Assembly (NCBI GenBank): GCA_965199815.1
Contig: CBDATE010000024.1
Span: 248,001-312,000 of the forward strand
Length of the DNA: 64,000 nucleotides
DNA from: Azotimanducus sp965199815
Lineage (GTDB): Bacteria > Pseudomonadota > Gammaproteobacteria > Pseudomonadales > Azotimanducaceae
Direction of reading: 5' to 3'
The translations under genes and the position numbers were made by a program. Below the pieces are notes generated by a model. That model ran no database searches, was not told the origin of the DNA, and saw only the letters and a list, made by a program, of their open reading frames with translations. Each line of letters opens with the position of its first letter. The first letter of the stretch is position 1. Below are positions 17,892 to 26,123 of this stretch, one piece after another.

Positions 17892-18921
17892 CTAGATCTG
17901 AGACTGAGAGGCGAGCGAGGGAAAGGAGGAAAGATACTCGACGGGGGTTTTCCAGTCGAGGGCCATATGAGGTCGGATGTTGTTGTAGAAGTATTGGTAC
18001 CTGGCGAGCGCAGGGGCGACTTCGGCGACGGTGAGTTCGCCGCCGAATCCGCCCCAGAATTCGATACGAGAAGTGTCATTGGCGCGTTCGACACAGCCGT
18101 TGAGTTCAGGGCACCGTGGCGGGAGGACGAAGAGCGGGAGTTTGTTGTGTTGGCAGGCTCGTTCGAACTCGGCCATAAACTCGGAGCCGCCATCGACCTG
18201 AAGGGATTTGATCCACGAGTAGTCATCGAGCAGGGCGTTGAGGAAGCGGCAAGCGTTGTAAGCGGTGGCGGACGTGAAGACGCGGCAGAACATGATCTTG
18301 GTACTTGGGCAGACGGCGCGGAACTCCTTGAGTGTTTTGCCGTCGCGGGAGATGGACATGTGGTCGACCTGGACGAGTTGGCCGGGTGTGGATGAGCGCA
18401 TACCGGAGGGGAGGCGTTTGGCGTGGCCGTGGGCGAAGTTGCGTCGCTTCTTGGGTTTGGTACGACCGCGGAGGAAGGCGCAGGGGCGTATATGACCGAG
18501 TGCAATGCCTTTCTCCAAGATGCGCCCGATAGTGGACTCGCTCAGGAGGGTGCCTTGACGGGCGAGCATGATGCACAGCCTGGCCTTTCCCATGAAAGGG
18601 AACTTGCGACGCATGTTCCGGACTGCCCACGCGGTATCGCGTGTCCACTCGTGTCCCCGGGTCGTGTCCCCGGGACGAGCGCGGCTTCCTGCTCTTTGCG
18701 GCGAGTGCGCGGACTCCGCCATCCCGGTAGCGTTTCTTCCAGCGGTAGAGAGTCGCCCTCGACCAGCCGATAGCATCAAGTGCGGTGGCCTCGGAGCAGC
18801 CTTCGGAGCGCAATCGGAGGTACATCTTGATTTTCCGGAGTCGGTCGAAGGCATCCGGGGGCGTGACTTCGTCAACCTGGATGGCGCGGTAGGAGAGGTG
18901 TCTCTTGGAGTAGAATTGCAT
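17892..18921 (-). pseudogene. IS481-family transposase, frameshifted by a 13-bp tandem duplication
   Basis: The gene opens at ATG 18921 in one frame (helix-turn-helix region, LRLRSEGCSEATALDAIGWS, then LYRWKKRYRDGGVRALAAKSR) and finishes in another. The second frame has the DDE core QVDHMSISRDG, LQVDGGSEF and NGCVERAND, then YFYNNIRPHMALDWKTPVEYL. The change of frame coincides with two adjacent copies of a 13-base unit at 18649-18674. Removing one copy joins the frames cleanly (KPRSSRGHEWTRDTAW) into a 338-residue protein of normal family length. It is therefore a recently broken IS481-type transposase. Clear terminal inverted repeats were not found, so the element may also be truncated at its right side. 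Confidence 0.88.
18649..18674. repeat. 13-bp tandem duplication inside the transposase
   Basis: tcgtgtccccggg occurs twice without spacer at 18649-18661 and 18662-18674. Thirteen is not a multiple of three, so it shifts the reading frame. Confidence 0.95.
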
Positions 18922-19195
18922 CGTTCGGTACCCTTTCGGTTGTAAAAAAGAAGTCAGAGTATCCGAACCGCCGCCCGGATGCTGCGCATGCGTGGCATCC
19001 GGGGGTACCGGCGCAGATGAATCGCGGATGATCGCCCCTTATTGGACAGGATCGTTCAAGGTGTCCTCCCGGGTCGAGATGAGGTGTGGTTTGGGGCAGG
19101 GCTCAAGAATCAGGTGACGCAGAGTGATGGACTTGGGCCGGGTACTCTTGCCGAGGGGCTGTGTGAAGTCAGGAAGGAGTTCCTGTTGCCGGGAA

Positions 19196-19320
19196 CGCTG
19201 CGGGGGGCGGCGAGTCAACCCGCTGCGCGGGTTCTCCGCTCCGCTTCGATCCTGCGGATGACACGCCGCCCCCCGCAGCGCAGAGGCTGGTCATGGCCGG
19301 AAGCGAACTTCCGGCCATGA
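19196..19320. repeat. Nested palindrome plus 13-bp hairpin
   Basis: cgctgcggggggcggcg at 19196-19212 is perfectly complementary to 19264-19280 (17 bp). The stem continues through GTCA/TGAC after one A-A mismatch, and the loop contains a smaller hairpin (AACCCG/CGGGTT, 19217-19233). A separate hairpin, tcatggccggaag with loop CGAA, follows at 19291-19320. There is no T-run. It looks like an interspersed palindromic repeat rather than a simple terminator. Confidence 0.8.
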
Positions 19321-19505
19321 ATGACCGGCGTACAACTGCCAGTTCCCAGGGCACTCCCTGAAAGAAATCAATCAACCCTTACCCAGGCTCCGGTAGTCTC
19401 ACATCTGTTTGGACTAGTACAGTCTGCGTACTCGCTCACCAAGGCAATTCCGTGTTCAACCGAGATGAGAGGGAGGGCAGGTGTGCCGGGTTGGTGTGGG
19501 AGGGA

Positions 19506-19536
19506 TAGGGAAACTCTGAATAACAGAGTTTCCCTA
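19506..19536 (+). repeat. Isolated H0 hairpin of the array family
   Basis: gggaaactctg/cagagtttccc with loop AATAA, extended by two more pairs, is identical in stem and loop to the first hairpin of the arrays at 45.1 kb (reverse strand) and 56.2 kb. Here it stands alone, upstream of hup. Confidence 0.92.
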
Positions 19537-19629
19537 CAACTCCGTGTTTAGTGCTTCCCCTTCTCTGTGATACATCAATCACCTACTCGTAACTTCGGAA
19601 TCGCCCTGGGGTGAACGAGCACAGGCGCG

Positions 19630-19658
19630 TTGACCAGCCAGGAACGCCGTGCTATAAA
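19630..19658 (+). promoter_or_regulatory. Probable sigma-70 promoter of hup
   Basis: TTGACC at 19630-19635 and TATAAA at 19653-19658 are separated by exactly 17 bases. The start codon of hup lies 87 bases downstream. This suggests hup has its own promoter here, separate from the usual upstream lon gene, which is absent. Confidence 0.75.
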
Positions 19659-19745
19659 GCCATCCTCAAGGGCTCCCCAAGTATTCAAGTTCGCGCAGTT
19701 GGAGCCATGCACAGTCCATTTGTCTGATCTGCAGGAGATACTACC

Positions 19746-20018
19746 TTGAACAAGTCCGAACTTATAGCTGAAATTGCGTCGCGAGCCAATCTCTCCAAGG
19801 CCGATGCCGGGAGAGCTCTCGAATCTGCTATCGGAGCGGTCCAGGATGCCTTGAAACGCTCTGAAACCGTGTCAATCGTGGGATTCGGTAATTTTTCCGT
19901 CAAGCACCGGGCAGAACGCTCCGGGCGCAATCCGCAAACCGGCGAAAGCATCAGAATTGCAGCATCGTCCACCCCTTCATTCAAGGCGGGCAAGGCGTTC
20001 AAGGACGCGGTTTCCTGA
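19746..20018 (+). CDS. hupB: HU family DNA-binding protein
   Basis: A 90-residue nucleoid protein of the HU/IHF family that bends and compacts DNA. It starts at TTG 19746 preceded by a GGAGAT ribosome-binding site. The sequence NKSELIAEIASRANLSKADAGRALE is the dimerising helical part, and GFGNFSVKHRAERSGRNPQTGESI is the DNA-clasping arm with the conserved RxGRNPxTG motif. ppiD follows after 13 bases, matching the common hupB-ppiD order, so it is called hupB by context. The sequence alone does not separate HU-alpha from HU-beta. Confidence 0.93.
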   Translation: MNKSELIAEIASRANLSKADAGRALESAIGAVQDALKRSETVSIVGFGNFSVKHRAERSGRNPQTGESIRIAASSTPSFKAGKAFKDAVS

Positions 20019-20031
20019 CTGGAGAAAACTG

Positions 20032-21939
20032 ATGCTTCAAGCCATGCGGGCGAAAGCTCAAGGCGTGGGTTCCAAGATTGTTATCGGGCTGATAATTTTC
20101 ACGCTGTCAGCGTTCGGGTTCGGTTCCTTTTCCTTTTTTCAGGCGCGCCAGCCATTGGCTGCGAGCGTGAACGGCGAGGAAATATCGCGCGTTGAACTCG
20201 AACGACAGACACAGATTCGTGAGCAGGATATACGCGACGAATTTGGTGACGAATATGTCGATGAACTTGCACCCGGAGAGCTTTCCCGCCTGGTTTTGAC
20301 AAACCTGATCCGCACTGTTCTGATTCAGGACTATGGTGCCGACCTTGGTCTTGTCGCTTCGGCCACTCAGGTGGATGAGGAAATTGTCAACCAGCCGGCG
20401 TTCATGCTTGATGAGCAATTCTCGCCCGAGATATTTCGTCAGCGTGCGCTGTCGCAAGGATTGACACCCGAAGCACTCCGTCAGGAGATTGCCAAATCGC
20501 TTGAAACAACTGCCCTGCAGTCATCCTTGCTTGATTCAGCGGTTCTGACTGAAGGGGAGATACAGCATCTGGTCGAGCTGGTTCTCGAGCGCCGGGATAT
20601 TGCCTGGCTCGAGTTTCAGCCTGCGTTGTTTGTCGATCAGGTTGAAGTCAGTGACGAGGAAATTACCACCGCTTATGAATTGCGTCGGGCTGAATTCATG
20701 ACCGAGGCCAGGATTGATGCACAGTACATGGAACTTCGCCTGCAAGATTTGGCCGCGCTCGAAGAATTTGCCCCCGATGAAGCGGCGCTGCGTGAGGTGT
20801 ATGACGCGGAACTTGCGGAATATACTGTTCCGGAGCAAAGAGATGCCTCGCACATCCTGCTGGAGGTGAACGATGAGCGCAGCGAGGCTGACGCGATTGC
20901 CGAGCTTGCGGATATTCGAAGCCGGGTGCTCGCTGGTGAATCCTTCGAGGAGATAGCGCGTGAGGTGTCGGATGATGTGGGCACTGCGGAAGCGGGCGGC
21001 TCGCTCGGTGCAGCCGGTCGTGGCGCGTATGTTCCAGCGTTTGAAGATGCGCTCTGGGCGCTTGCGGAGGAGGGTGCGTTTTCCGAGCCTGTGGTGAGCG
21101 AATTTGGCGTACATCTCATACGTTTGAATGAGATCCTCGAGGAGCGGGTAACAAGTTTTGAGGAGCGCCGCGAGGACATCGAATCCGACCTTCGCCTGCT
21201 GGCAGCAGGCGACCGATTCTCGGAGATGAAGCTTCAGGCGGACGACCTCGCATTCGATGCACAAAATTCCCTGATGCCGCTCTCGGAGGCCTTCGATCTT
21301 CCACTCCTCGAGGTGGCTGGCGTGACTCGCGAGGCTGGTGAGCAGGCGTTTGCCGAGGCCGCTCTGCGCGACGCACTGTTTGCGGCGGATGTCATGGATT
21401 CCGGCTTCAATAGCCCGTTGATTGAAGTTGGCGAGGATTCTGCCTATGTCCTTCGTGCTGCCGAGGTGTATCAGGCGGAGCAAATTCCGCTTGATGAGGT
21501 GCGCGCGGATTTGCGTACCGAGATTGAGCTTGACCGCGCCATGGAACTGGCCTCGCAGGCGGCTCGGGATGCGAAGGACAGAATGCTGGACGGCGAAGGG
21601 GCCGCGAGCATTGCACTCGAGGAGCAGACCTGGGAGAAGCAGGACAGATTGCAGCGTGGCGGGGCGGGCGTACCCGAACCGATCGTGCGTACGGCCTTCG
21701 AGTTGCCTCGTCCGAGTGAGGGGTATCGTTCTCTGGATGTCGTATCGCTTGATGACGGTGTATCAGCGCTTATGGTTGTCACGCGCGTGGAGGATGGAGA
21801 TACGTCTGAATTTCCCGAGTCCGAGATTCAGGGTCTCGAAGATCAGGTGCGTCAACTTGCAAGTCGTCGCGATATAGTTTCCCTGCTGGCCGACCTGACC
21901 GATGTGGCAGACATTGAATCGGATTTGCTTGACGGTTAG
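20032..21939 (+). CDS. ppiD: Periplasmic folding factor PpiD (parvulin-type)
   Basis: A 635-residue inner-membrane-anchored chaperone facing the periplasm, starting at ATG 20032 after GGAGAA. One N-terminal transmembrane helix (SKIVIGLIIFTLSAFGFG) is followed by a SurA/PpiD-type N-terminal chaperone region. A single parvulin domain at about residues 270-370 runs from ASHILLEVNDE through AGGSLGAAGRGAYVPAFEDALWAL to EFGVHLIRLNEI. A long acidic C-terminal region completes it. In E. coli, PpiD sits at the Sec translocon and assists newly exported proteins. It forms a transcript with hup (13-base gap). Confidence 0.95.
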   Translation: MLQAMRAKAQGVGSKIVIGLIIFTLSAFGFGSFSFFQARQPLAASVNGEEISRVELERQTQIREQDIRDEFGDEYVDELAPGELSRLVLTNLIRTVLIQDYGADLGLVASATQVDEEIVNQPAFMLDEQFSPEIFRQRALSQGLTPEALRQEIAKSLETTALQSSLLDSAVLTEGEIQHLVELVLERRDIAWLEFQPALFVDQVEVSDEEITTAYELRRAEFMTEARIDAQYMELRLQDLAALEEFAPDEAALREVYDAELAEYTVPEQRDASHILLEVNDERSEADAIAELADIRSRVLAGESFEEIAREVSDDVGTAEAGGSLGAAGRGAYVPAFEDALWALAEEGAFSEPVVSEFGVHLIRLNEILEERVTSFEERREDIESDLRLLAAGDRFSEMKLQADDLAFDAQNSLMPLSEAFDLPLLEVAGVTREAGEQAFAEAALRDALFAADVMDSGFNSPLIEVGEDSAYVLRAAEVYQAEQIPLDEVRADLRTEIELDRAMELASQAARDAKDRMLDGEGAASIALEEQTWEKQDRLQRGGAGVPEPIVRTAFELPRPSEGYRSLDVVSLDDGVSALMVVTRVEDGDTSEFPESEIQGLEDQVRQLASRRDIVSLLADLTDVADIESDLLDG

Positions 21940-21984
21940 GCTGAACGGACGCAATCATCGTCCCTGCGGAGCTTTCGTCCACCC

Positions 21985-22743
21985 GTGAGACAGATTTTCA
22001 TCGACACGGAGACCACCGGCCTGCATGCCGACATGGGCGATCGCATTATTGAAATCGGTGCCATTGAAATTATCAGGAGGGAGCGGACCGGACGGGAGTT
22101 TCATCACTATTTGCAGCCAGATCGGCCAATTGATGCAGGCGCGACCATGGTGCATGGCATTACCGACGAGCAACTTGCGGATTGCCCGAGATTCGCTGAC
22201 ATCGCGCATGAGTTCTTCGCTTTCGTGCGCGACGCACAGCTCGTGGCGCACAACGCGCCCTTTGATATCGGCTTCCTTGATGCCGAGGTCGCCCTGCTCG
22301 CTGATGCCGGGTTCACTTCGATCAAGGACATCTGTACAGTCTTTGATACGCTGACGGAAGCCAGACGCAGGCATCCCGGCTCGTCGAACTCGCTTGATGC
22401 GCTCTGCGGACGCTATGGCATAGATACATCGCACCGGACCCTGCACGGCGCACTGAAGGATGCCGATCTGCTGGCAAACCTCTACCTCGCCATGACGGGC
22501 GGTCAGATGGGCCTGTTCGCAGACGAGTACAAGGACTCCTTCAAGGACAAGTCGCTCGTCGCCGAGAATCAGACGCATGCCGCCACGGATTTGGCGACAC
22601 GCAGGCTCAAGGTGTTATCAGCAACTCCGGACGAACTGCGCGCACATGAGGCTTTTCTCGAGATGATTGACGGAGCATCCCCGGAAGGAAGTCTCTGGCA
22701 TCGACTTACAACCGGGCAACTGCCCAATATCCAGCCTCCGTGA
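21985..22743 (+). CDS. dnaQ: DNA polymerase III epsilon subunit (3'-5' exonuclease)
   Basis: Proofreading exonuclease of the replicative polymerase. A GTG start at 21985 gives 252 residues. It has the DEDDh motifs: FIDTETTGLH (ExoI), LVAHNAPFDIGFL (ExoII), and HGALKDADLLANLYL (ExoIII with the catalytic His and Asp). The C-terminal ~60 residues include LHGALKDADL followed by the tail that binds the alpha subunit in E. coli. The last 19 codons and the stop lie inside the left 57-bp direct repeat bordering the restriction-modification insertion, so the end of the gene has been kept intact. Confidence 0.93.
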   Translation: MRQIFIDTETTGLHADMGDRIIEIGAIEIIRRERTGREFHHYLQPDRPIDAGATMVHGITDEQLADCPRFADIAHEFFAFVRDAQLVAHNAPFDIGFLDAEVALLADAGFTSIKDICTVFDTLTEARRRHPGSSNSLDALCGRYGIDTSHRTLHGALKDADLLANLYLAMTGGQMGLFADEYKDSFKDKSLVAENQTHAATDLATRRLKVLSATPDELRAHEAFLEMIDGASPEGSLWHRLTTGQLPNIQPP

Positions 22744-22744
22744 G
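22688..22744 (+). repeat. Left 57-bp direct repeat flanking the restriction-modification unit
   Basis: Matches 24477-24533 at 55 of 57 positions in the same orientation. It contains the 3' end of dnaQ and, antisense, the sequence that matches the last codons of nhaB. Confidence 0.95.
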
Positions 22745-22773
22745 GGGAGGCGGGGCAGGCTGCGTCCTTGACC

Positions 22774-23561
22774 TCATCTCACCTCTTTGACCTTGCCGTA
22801 CAAATTCTGATAGCTATTCTGTTTCAATCTGAATTTGGTGCCGTGGTTGTGGCCGGTTCTGGCATCGAAGTCAACAAGAACATTTCCCGTGGCAACTTCC
22901 CTGATGAAGTTTGAAAACTCGAAATCCTCCAACATGAGGAACCTGGAATACCGAAAATACTCATCCCTTCCCTCTTTCTTGCGTTCGGCAATCGCATACA
23001 CCGTTTTCTTCAGTTTCGTGCCCGCCTTGTGAAAAAGTCTTTGAATCCCCAGTATGGCTGAGGGTTCAATTCACCCAAGCCGACACGGCTTTCCACTGAT
23101 CTCAGCCAGCCCTCATGGGTAGAGTCATCTACAAAACTGCGGTCGAAAGACACCTCCAGGCACTCTTTGTGGGTGTTCAAGACCAGCCCAAACCCGCGAT
23201 TCGTTCTTTGAGTAGCCGATATTGTTTGGCGAAAACTCTTTTCATCGACAGGATACTTCGTGCCCGCCTTCTTGTGCATCCATCCATACTCGGGGAGGAA
23301 AATCGATGGAACAAACTTGCAAGCTCTGGGCGAAGGCTCCATATGAAATAAAGTTATCAGTGATGTCGTATCTGACCTTTGCCCCTTGACCTCCCATTCA
23401 CCGGCATTCGGCAGGGGCAGGTTGTTTTCCTCTATCCCGAGCAAATCCTCCAACGTGTTGCCAACTCCGCCATCATTTCCCTGCCTTGAAGTTTTGACCC
23501 ATCCTGTATCTCGTATTCGATTCAAATCTTCAATCAAGGATTCCTTGGTGAAGATCTTCAT
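22774..23561 (-). pseudogene. MvaI/BcnI-type restriction endonuclease, one-base frameshift
   Basis: The first 183 residues (ATG 23561) match MvaI/BcnI-family nucleases: TGWVKTSRQGNDGGVGNTLE, LLGIEENNLPLPNAGEWEVKGQR with the catalytic E-x-K at E57/K59, and a SLITLF segment. MvaI and BcnI cut CCWGG and CCSGG. The frame stops at 23010. The other frame continues (TVYAIAERKKEGRDEYFRYSRFLM to the stop at 22774). Adding one T to the T5 run (plus-strand A5 at 23032-23036) restores DFFHKAGTKLKK and gives a 262-residue protein, close to family length. The ATG overlaps the methyltransferase stop. The damage could be real decay, phase variation or a sequencing error. Confidence 0.8.
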
Positions 23562-24466
23562 TTTTCAGGTCTCCGGAAATGTAGCAAATACTCGAAGGTC
23601 GTGCCCATCGTGATGTAATTGCTTGGCCATCCGAATATGCCTATCCGATTCACTATGTTCCTCCTGTCCCAGATTATCGTGTTCCTGAACTCATACCCTC
23701 TTCTCCGCAATTCTTCCACTATGGATATGTGTATGGTGATTCTTTCGTTCTCCCACCACATATCCGGCACATTGATCACACAATGCCCTTTCGTCCTGAG
23801 CAAGGGCAATAAAGACTCGAAGATATCCCCCATCTTCCTCGTGTACCTTTCCAGTTCCATTGTGCCCAAATCCCTTTCATCCTGAGAATACTGCTCCACC
23901 CTTCCCAGTTGATCATTCTTCCTGTTCCTCATGGATTTGTTCTTTCTTTTCCTGTTCAACAAATTGGCATACGGCGGAGATGTCATCAGTAAAGAAATCG
24001 ATTCTCTGCCAAGATAATTTGGTATGTTCGCGGCATCGTCCCAAACGGCGATTTGCTGCGACTGAAAGTTGAGCAATCCCGTGTTTTGATTCAGCCTCTT
24101 CTGGCACAACTCGATATACCTTTTCGACAAGTCGAAGCCAACGGCATTTCTGTTCGCGTCTTGTGCAGCGATCAATGTGGAGCCACTGCCGACAAACGGA
24201 TCGATCACCAGTTCACCTTGATGTGTAAAAAGTTCGATCACGCGGCGCGGCAAAGCAATGGGAAAGGTTGCAGGATGAATTGACTTGTCTCGTAAATCCC
24301 TTTTTTCGTAAAAGAATTCCCACACGCCAAGCTGATTCTTCAACCAGTCTTTGGCGCTCAGACAATTTATGTGTTTGGGCCCGCAGTCACAGGTTCTGGT
24401 GCACCCTATTTCCAGTCGAGCGGGCACCATCGCATTCATTCCATCAGTTTTCATACAACCTGTCAT
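23558..24466 (-). CDS. DNA methyltransferase of the type II system (probably N4-cytosine)
   Basis: Protects host DNA from the paired nuclease. Motif I DPFVGSGST is at about residues 89-97, followed by NAVGFDLSKRYIELC, and the catalytic motif IV TSPPY is at 162-166. SPPY is typical of N4-cytosine enzymes, and M.MvaI, the partner of MvaI, is one, which agrees with the adjacent nuclease. The C-terminal half carries GHCVINVPDMWWENERI and YEFRNTIIWDR. The start at 24466 is tentative, because several ATGs follow in the first 15 residues. The gene is AT-richer than its neighbours and lies between the two 57-bp direct repeats, both signs of acquisition. Confidence 0.87.
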   Translation of the reverse strand: MTGCMKTDGMNAMVPARLEIGCTRTCDCGPKHINCLSAKDWLKNQLGVWEFFYEKRDLRDKSIHPATFPIALPRRVIELFTHQGELVIDPFVGSGSTLIAAQDANRNAVGFDLSKRYIELCQKRLNQNTGLLNFQSQQIAVWDDAANIPNYLGRESISLLMTSPPYANLLNRKRKNKSMRNRKNDQLGRVEQYSQDERDLGTMELERYTRKMGDIFESLLPLLRTKGHCVINVPDMWWENERITIHISIVEELRRRGYEFRNTIIWDRRNIVNRIGIFGWPSNYITMGTTFEYLLHFRRPEK

Positions 24467-24476
24467 TCAATTTTGA

Positions 24477-24533
24477 GAAGTCTCTGGCATCGACTTACAA
24501 CTGGGCAACTGCCCAATATCCAGCCCCCGTGAG
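24477..24533 (+). repeat. Right 57-bp direct repeat flanking the restriction-modification unit
   Basis: Second copy of the repeat at 22688-22744, with two substitutions. It carries the final codons and stop of nhaB on the minus strand. The inserted unit plus one repeat spans 22745-24533 (1,789 bases). Confidence 0.95.
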
Positions 24534-25988
24534 CATTATGGTGTAAGGCAGAGCCATCCACACCATGCGTCCATAGGAGAGATTGATGAGCGGTGCCACG
24601 GAAGAAGTCAGCAGGAACAGAAACGCGGCCTGCCCGTTGGGCGTGGCAACTGATGCCAGGTTGGTGCCCGTATTGACCGCTACCGCAATGCGCTCGTAGT
24701 GTTCGCGCGACATTTCACCGGCAAGAAAGCTTTCGGTAACTTGATTGATATAGACCGTCGCCACAAAAACATTGTCACTCACGGCAGAAAGGAAGCCATT
24801 GGCGAGAAAGAACAGCGACACCTGACTGCCTTCCGGCTGTGACAACACCCAGGTCAGTACGCCGTTGAACAGGTGTTGATGCTCGATGACCGAGACAATC
24901 ACAAAGAACACGGCAAGCAAGGCGGTGAAGGGCAGGGCTTCGTGAAATGCCGGGCCGAGAGCGGGTTCTTCGGTAATGCCGTTCAGCGCTGTTTGCAGAA
25001 CAATGATGGTCAGTCCGACCAGGCCGACGGCTGCGAGATGAAAGCTGAGGGCGACGGCCAGCAGGATGGCGGAAACTGCCTGCACCCAGAGGCGCGCTCT
25101 GGCAAGGTTTGATTGACTGGCCATGCGTTCCATATCGGCCTGTTTCAGGACCTTGAGGACAGGCGCGGGAATCTTGATGCCGAAACCGAACCAACGCGTT
25201 TTCTCCAGAATGATCGTCGTCATCAGACCACATACCAGAACGGGCAGGGTAACGGGTGACATGGCGACAAAAAACGCCTGAAAGTCCCAGCCCACCTGAC
25301 CTGCGATCAGCAGATTCTGGGGCTCTCCCACAGTGGTGCACACTCCGCCCAGAGCAGTCCCCACGACACCGTGCATGAGCAAACCACGCAAGCAGCCACG
25401 GAAATCCTGCAATACTCCGTTGCCGTTACCGGCTTGTGCTGAAGCGTTGGTACGCTTCGTGCGTTCAAGCCTGTTGTCCGCCCGGACATAGAGATGATAG
25501 AAGCCGGCTGCGACCGAAATGATCACTGCCGTCACCGTCAGCGCGTCGAGGAACGCAGAGAGTACGGCGGATACCGCCGTGAACAGGAGCGACAGCAGCC
25601 ACTTCTGGCGCACATGCAGAAACAGCTTGGTGAAGGCTGTGAGCAGGAGCTCTTTCATGAAGAAAATGCCTGCAACCATGAAAATAAGCAGCAGGACCAC
25701 CTTGAAATTGGCTTCTATCTCATGCAGCACCTGATCCGCAGAAGTCAGACCGAGGATGACTGCTTCCAGAGCAATGAGTCCGCCTGTCTGCAACGGATAG
25801 CAGTTGAGCGCGAAGGCCAGGGTGAAGATGAATTCCAGCACCAGCGCCCAACCGGTGACATAAGGCCCGAGAGTCAGCAGCAGGAGTGGGTTGGCGATGA
25901 GGAAACCCACAATCGTCCACTTGTACCAGACGGGTGAGGAGCCAAGAAAGTTACGCGCAAAGGCGCTTGATAACGCAATGTCGGTCAT
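24495..25988 (-). CDS. nhaB: Na+/H+ antiporter NhaB
   Basis: Polytopic inner-membrane antiporter that exports sodium in exchange for protons. From the ATG at 25988 it is 497 residues, near the E. coli length (about 513), and the N terminus aligns with the family (ARNFLGSSPVWYKW). Other family-like stretches are EFIFTLAFALNCYPLQTGGL, ANFKVVLLLIFMVAGIFFMK, LSAFLDALTVTAVIISVAAGFY and the late SAVSDNVFVATVYINQV, followed by ANLASVATPNGQAAF. About 10-12 hydrophobic segments are visible. The frame extends upstream to 26171, but that part is in the insertion-sequence border and is not NhaB-like. Confidence 0.95.
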   Translation of the reverse strand: MTDIALSSAFARNFLGSSPVWYKWTIVGFLIANPLLLLTLGPYVTGWALVLEFIFTLAFALNCYPLQTGGLIALEAVILGLTSADQVLHEIEANFKVVLLLIFMVAGIFFMKELLLTAFTKLFLHVRQKWLLSLLFTAVSAVLSAFLDALTVTAVIISVAAGFYHLYVRADNRLERTKRTNASAQAGNGNGVLQDFRGCLRGLLMHGVVGTALGGVCTTVGEPQNLLIAGQVGWDFQAFFVAMSPVTLPVLVCGLMTTIILEKTRWFGFGIKIPAPVLKVLKQADMERMASQSNLARARLWVQAVSAILLAVALSFHLAAVGLVGLTIIVLQTALNGITEEPALGPAFHEALPFTALLAVFFVIVSVIEHQHLFNGVLTWVLSQPEGSQVSLFFLANGFLSAVSDNVFVATVYINQVTESFLAGEMSREHYERIAVAVNTGTNLASVATPNGQAAFLFLLTSSVAPLINLSYGRMVWMALPYTIMLTGAGYWAVAQL

Positions 25989-26123
25989 GAATCCTGCCGG
26001 ATTGGTAGTCCCGGAGTGGTAGTCAATAGTCGTGATGAAGAGGTGTGCAGCATCGGGGGAGGGCTTGCAGATCCACCTCGGTAGCGTCATTTTAGTATGT
26101 TCTGCACAAATCGACCCGGCTTG

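Larger units (their letters stand above)
18922..19629. other. Gene-free region with palindromes and IS debris
   Basis: I see no convincing gene in these 700 bases. A 19-base sequence next to the transposase stop (17874-17892, agtctgcgtactcgttcac) recurs with one mismatch at 19421-19439, in the same orientation. This suggests a deleted second copy of the same element. The rest holds the large palindrome at 19196-19280, the 13-bp hairpin at 19291-19320 and the hairpin at 19506-19536. Confidence 0.5.

Noticed and set aside
18649..18921. Programmed frameshift in the IS481-type transposase
   Set aside because: IS481 transposases are normally single-frame, and the shift coincides exactly with a 13-bp duplication whose removal restores the frame.
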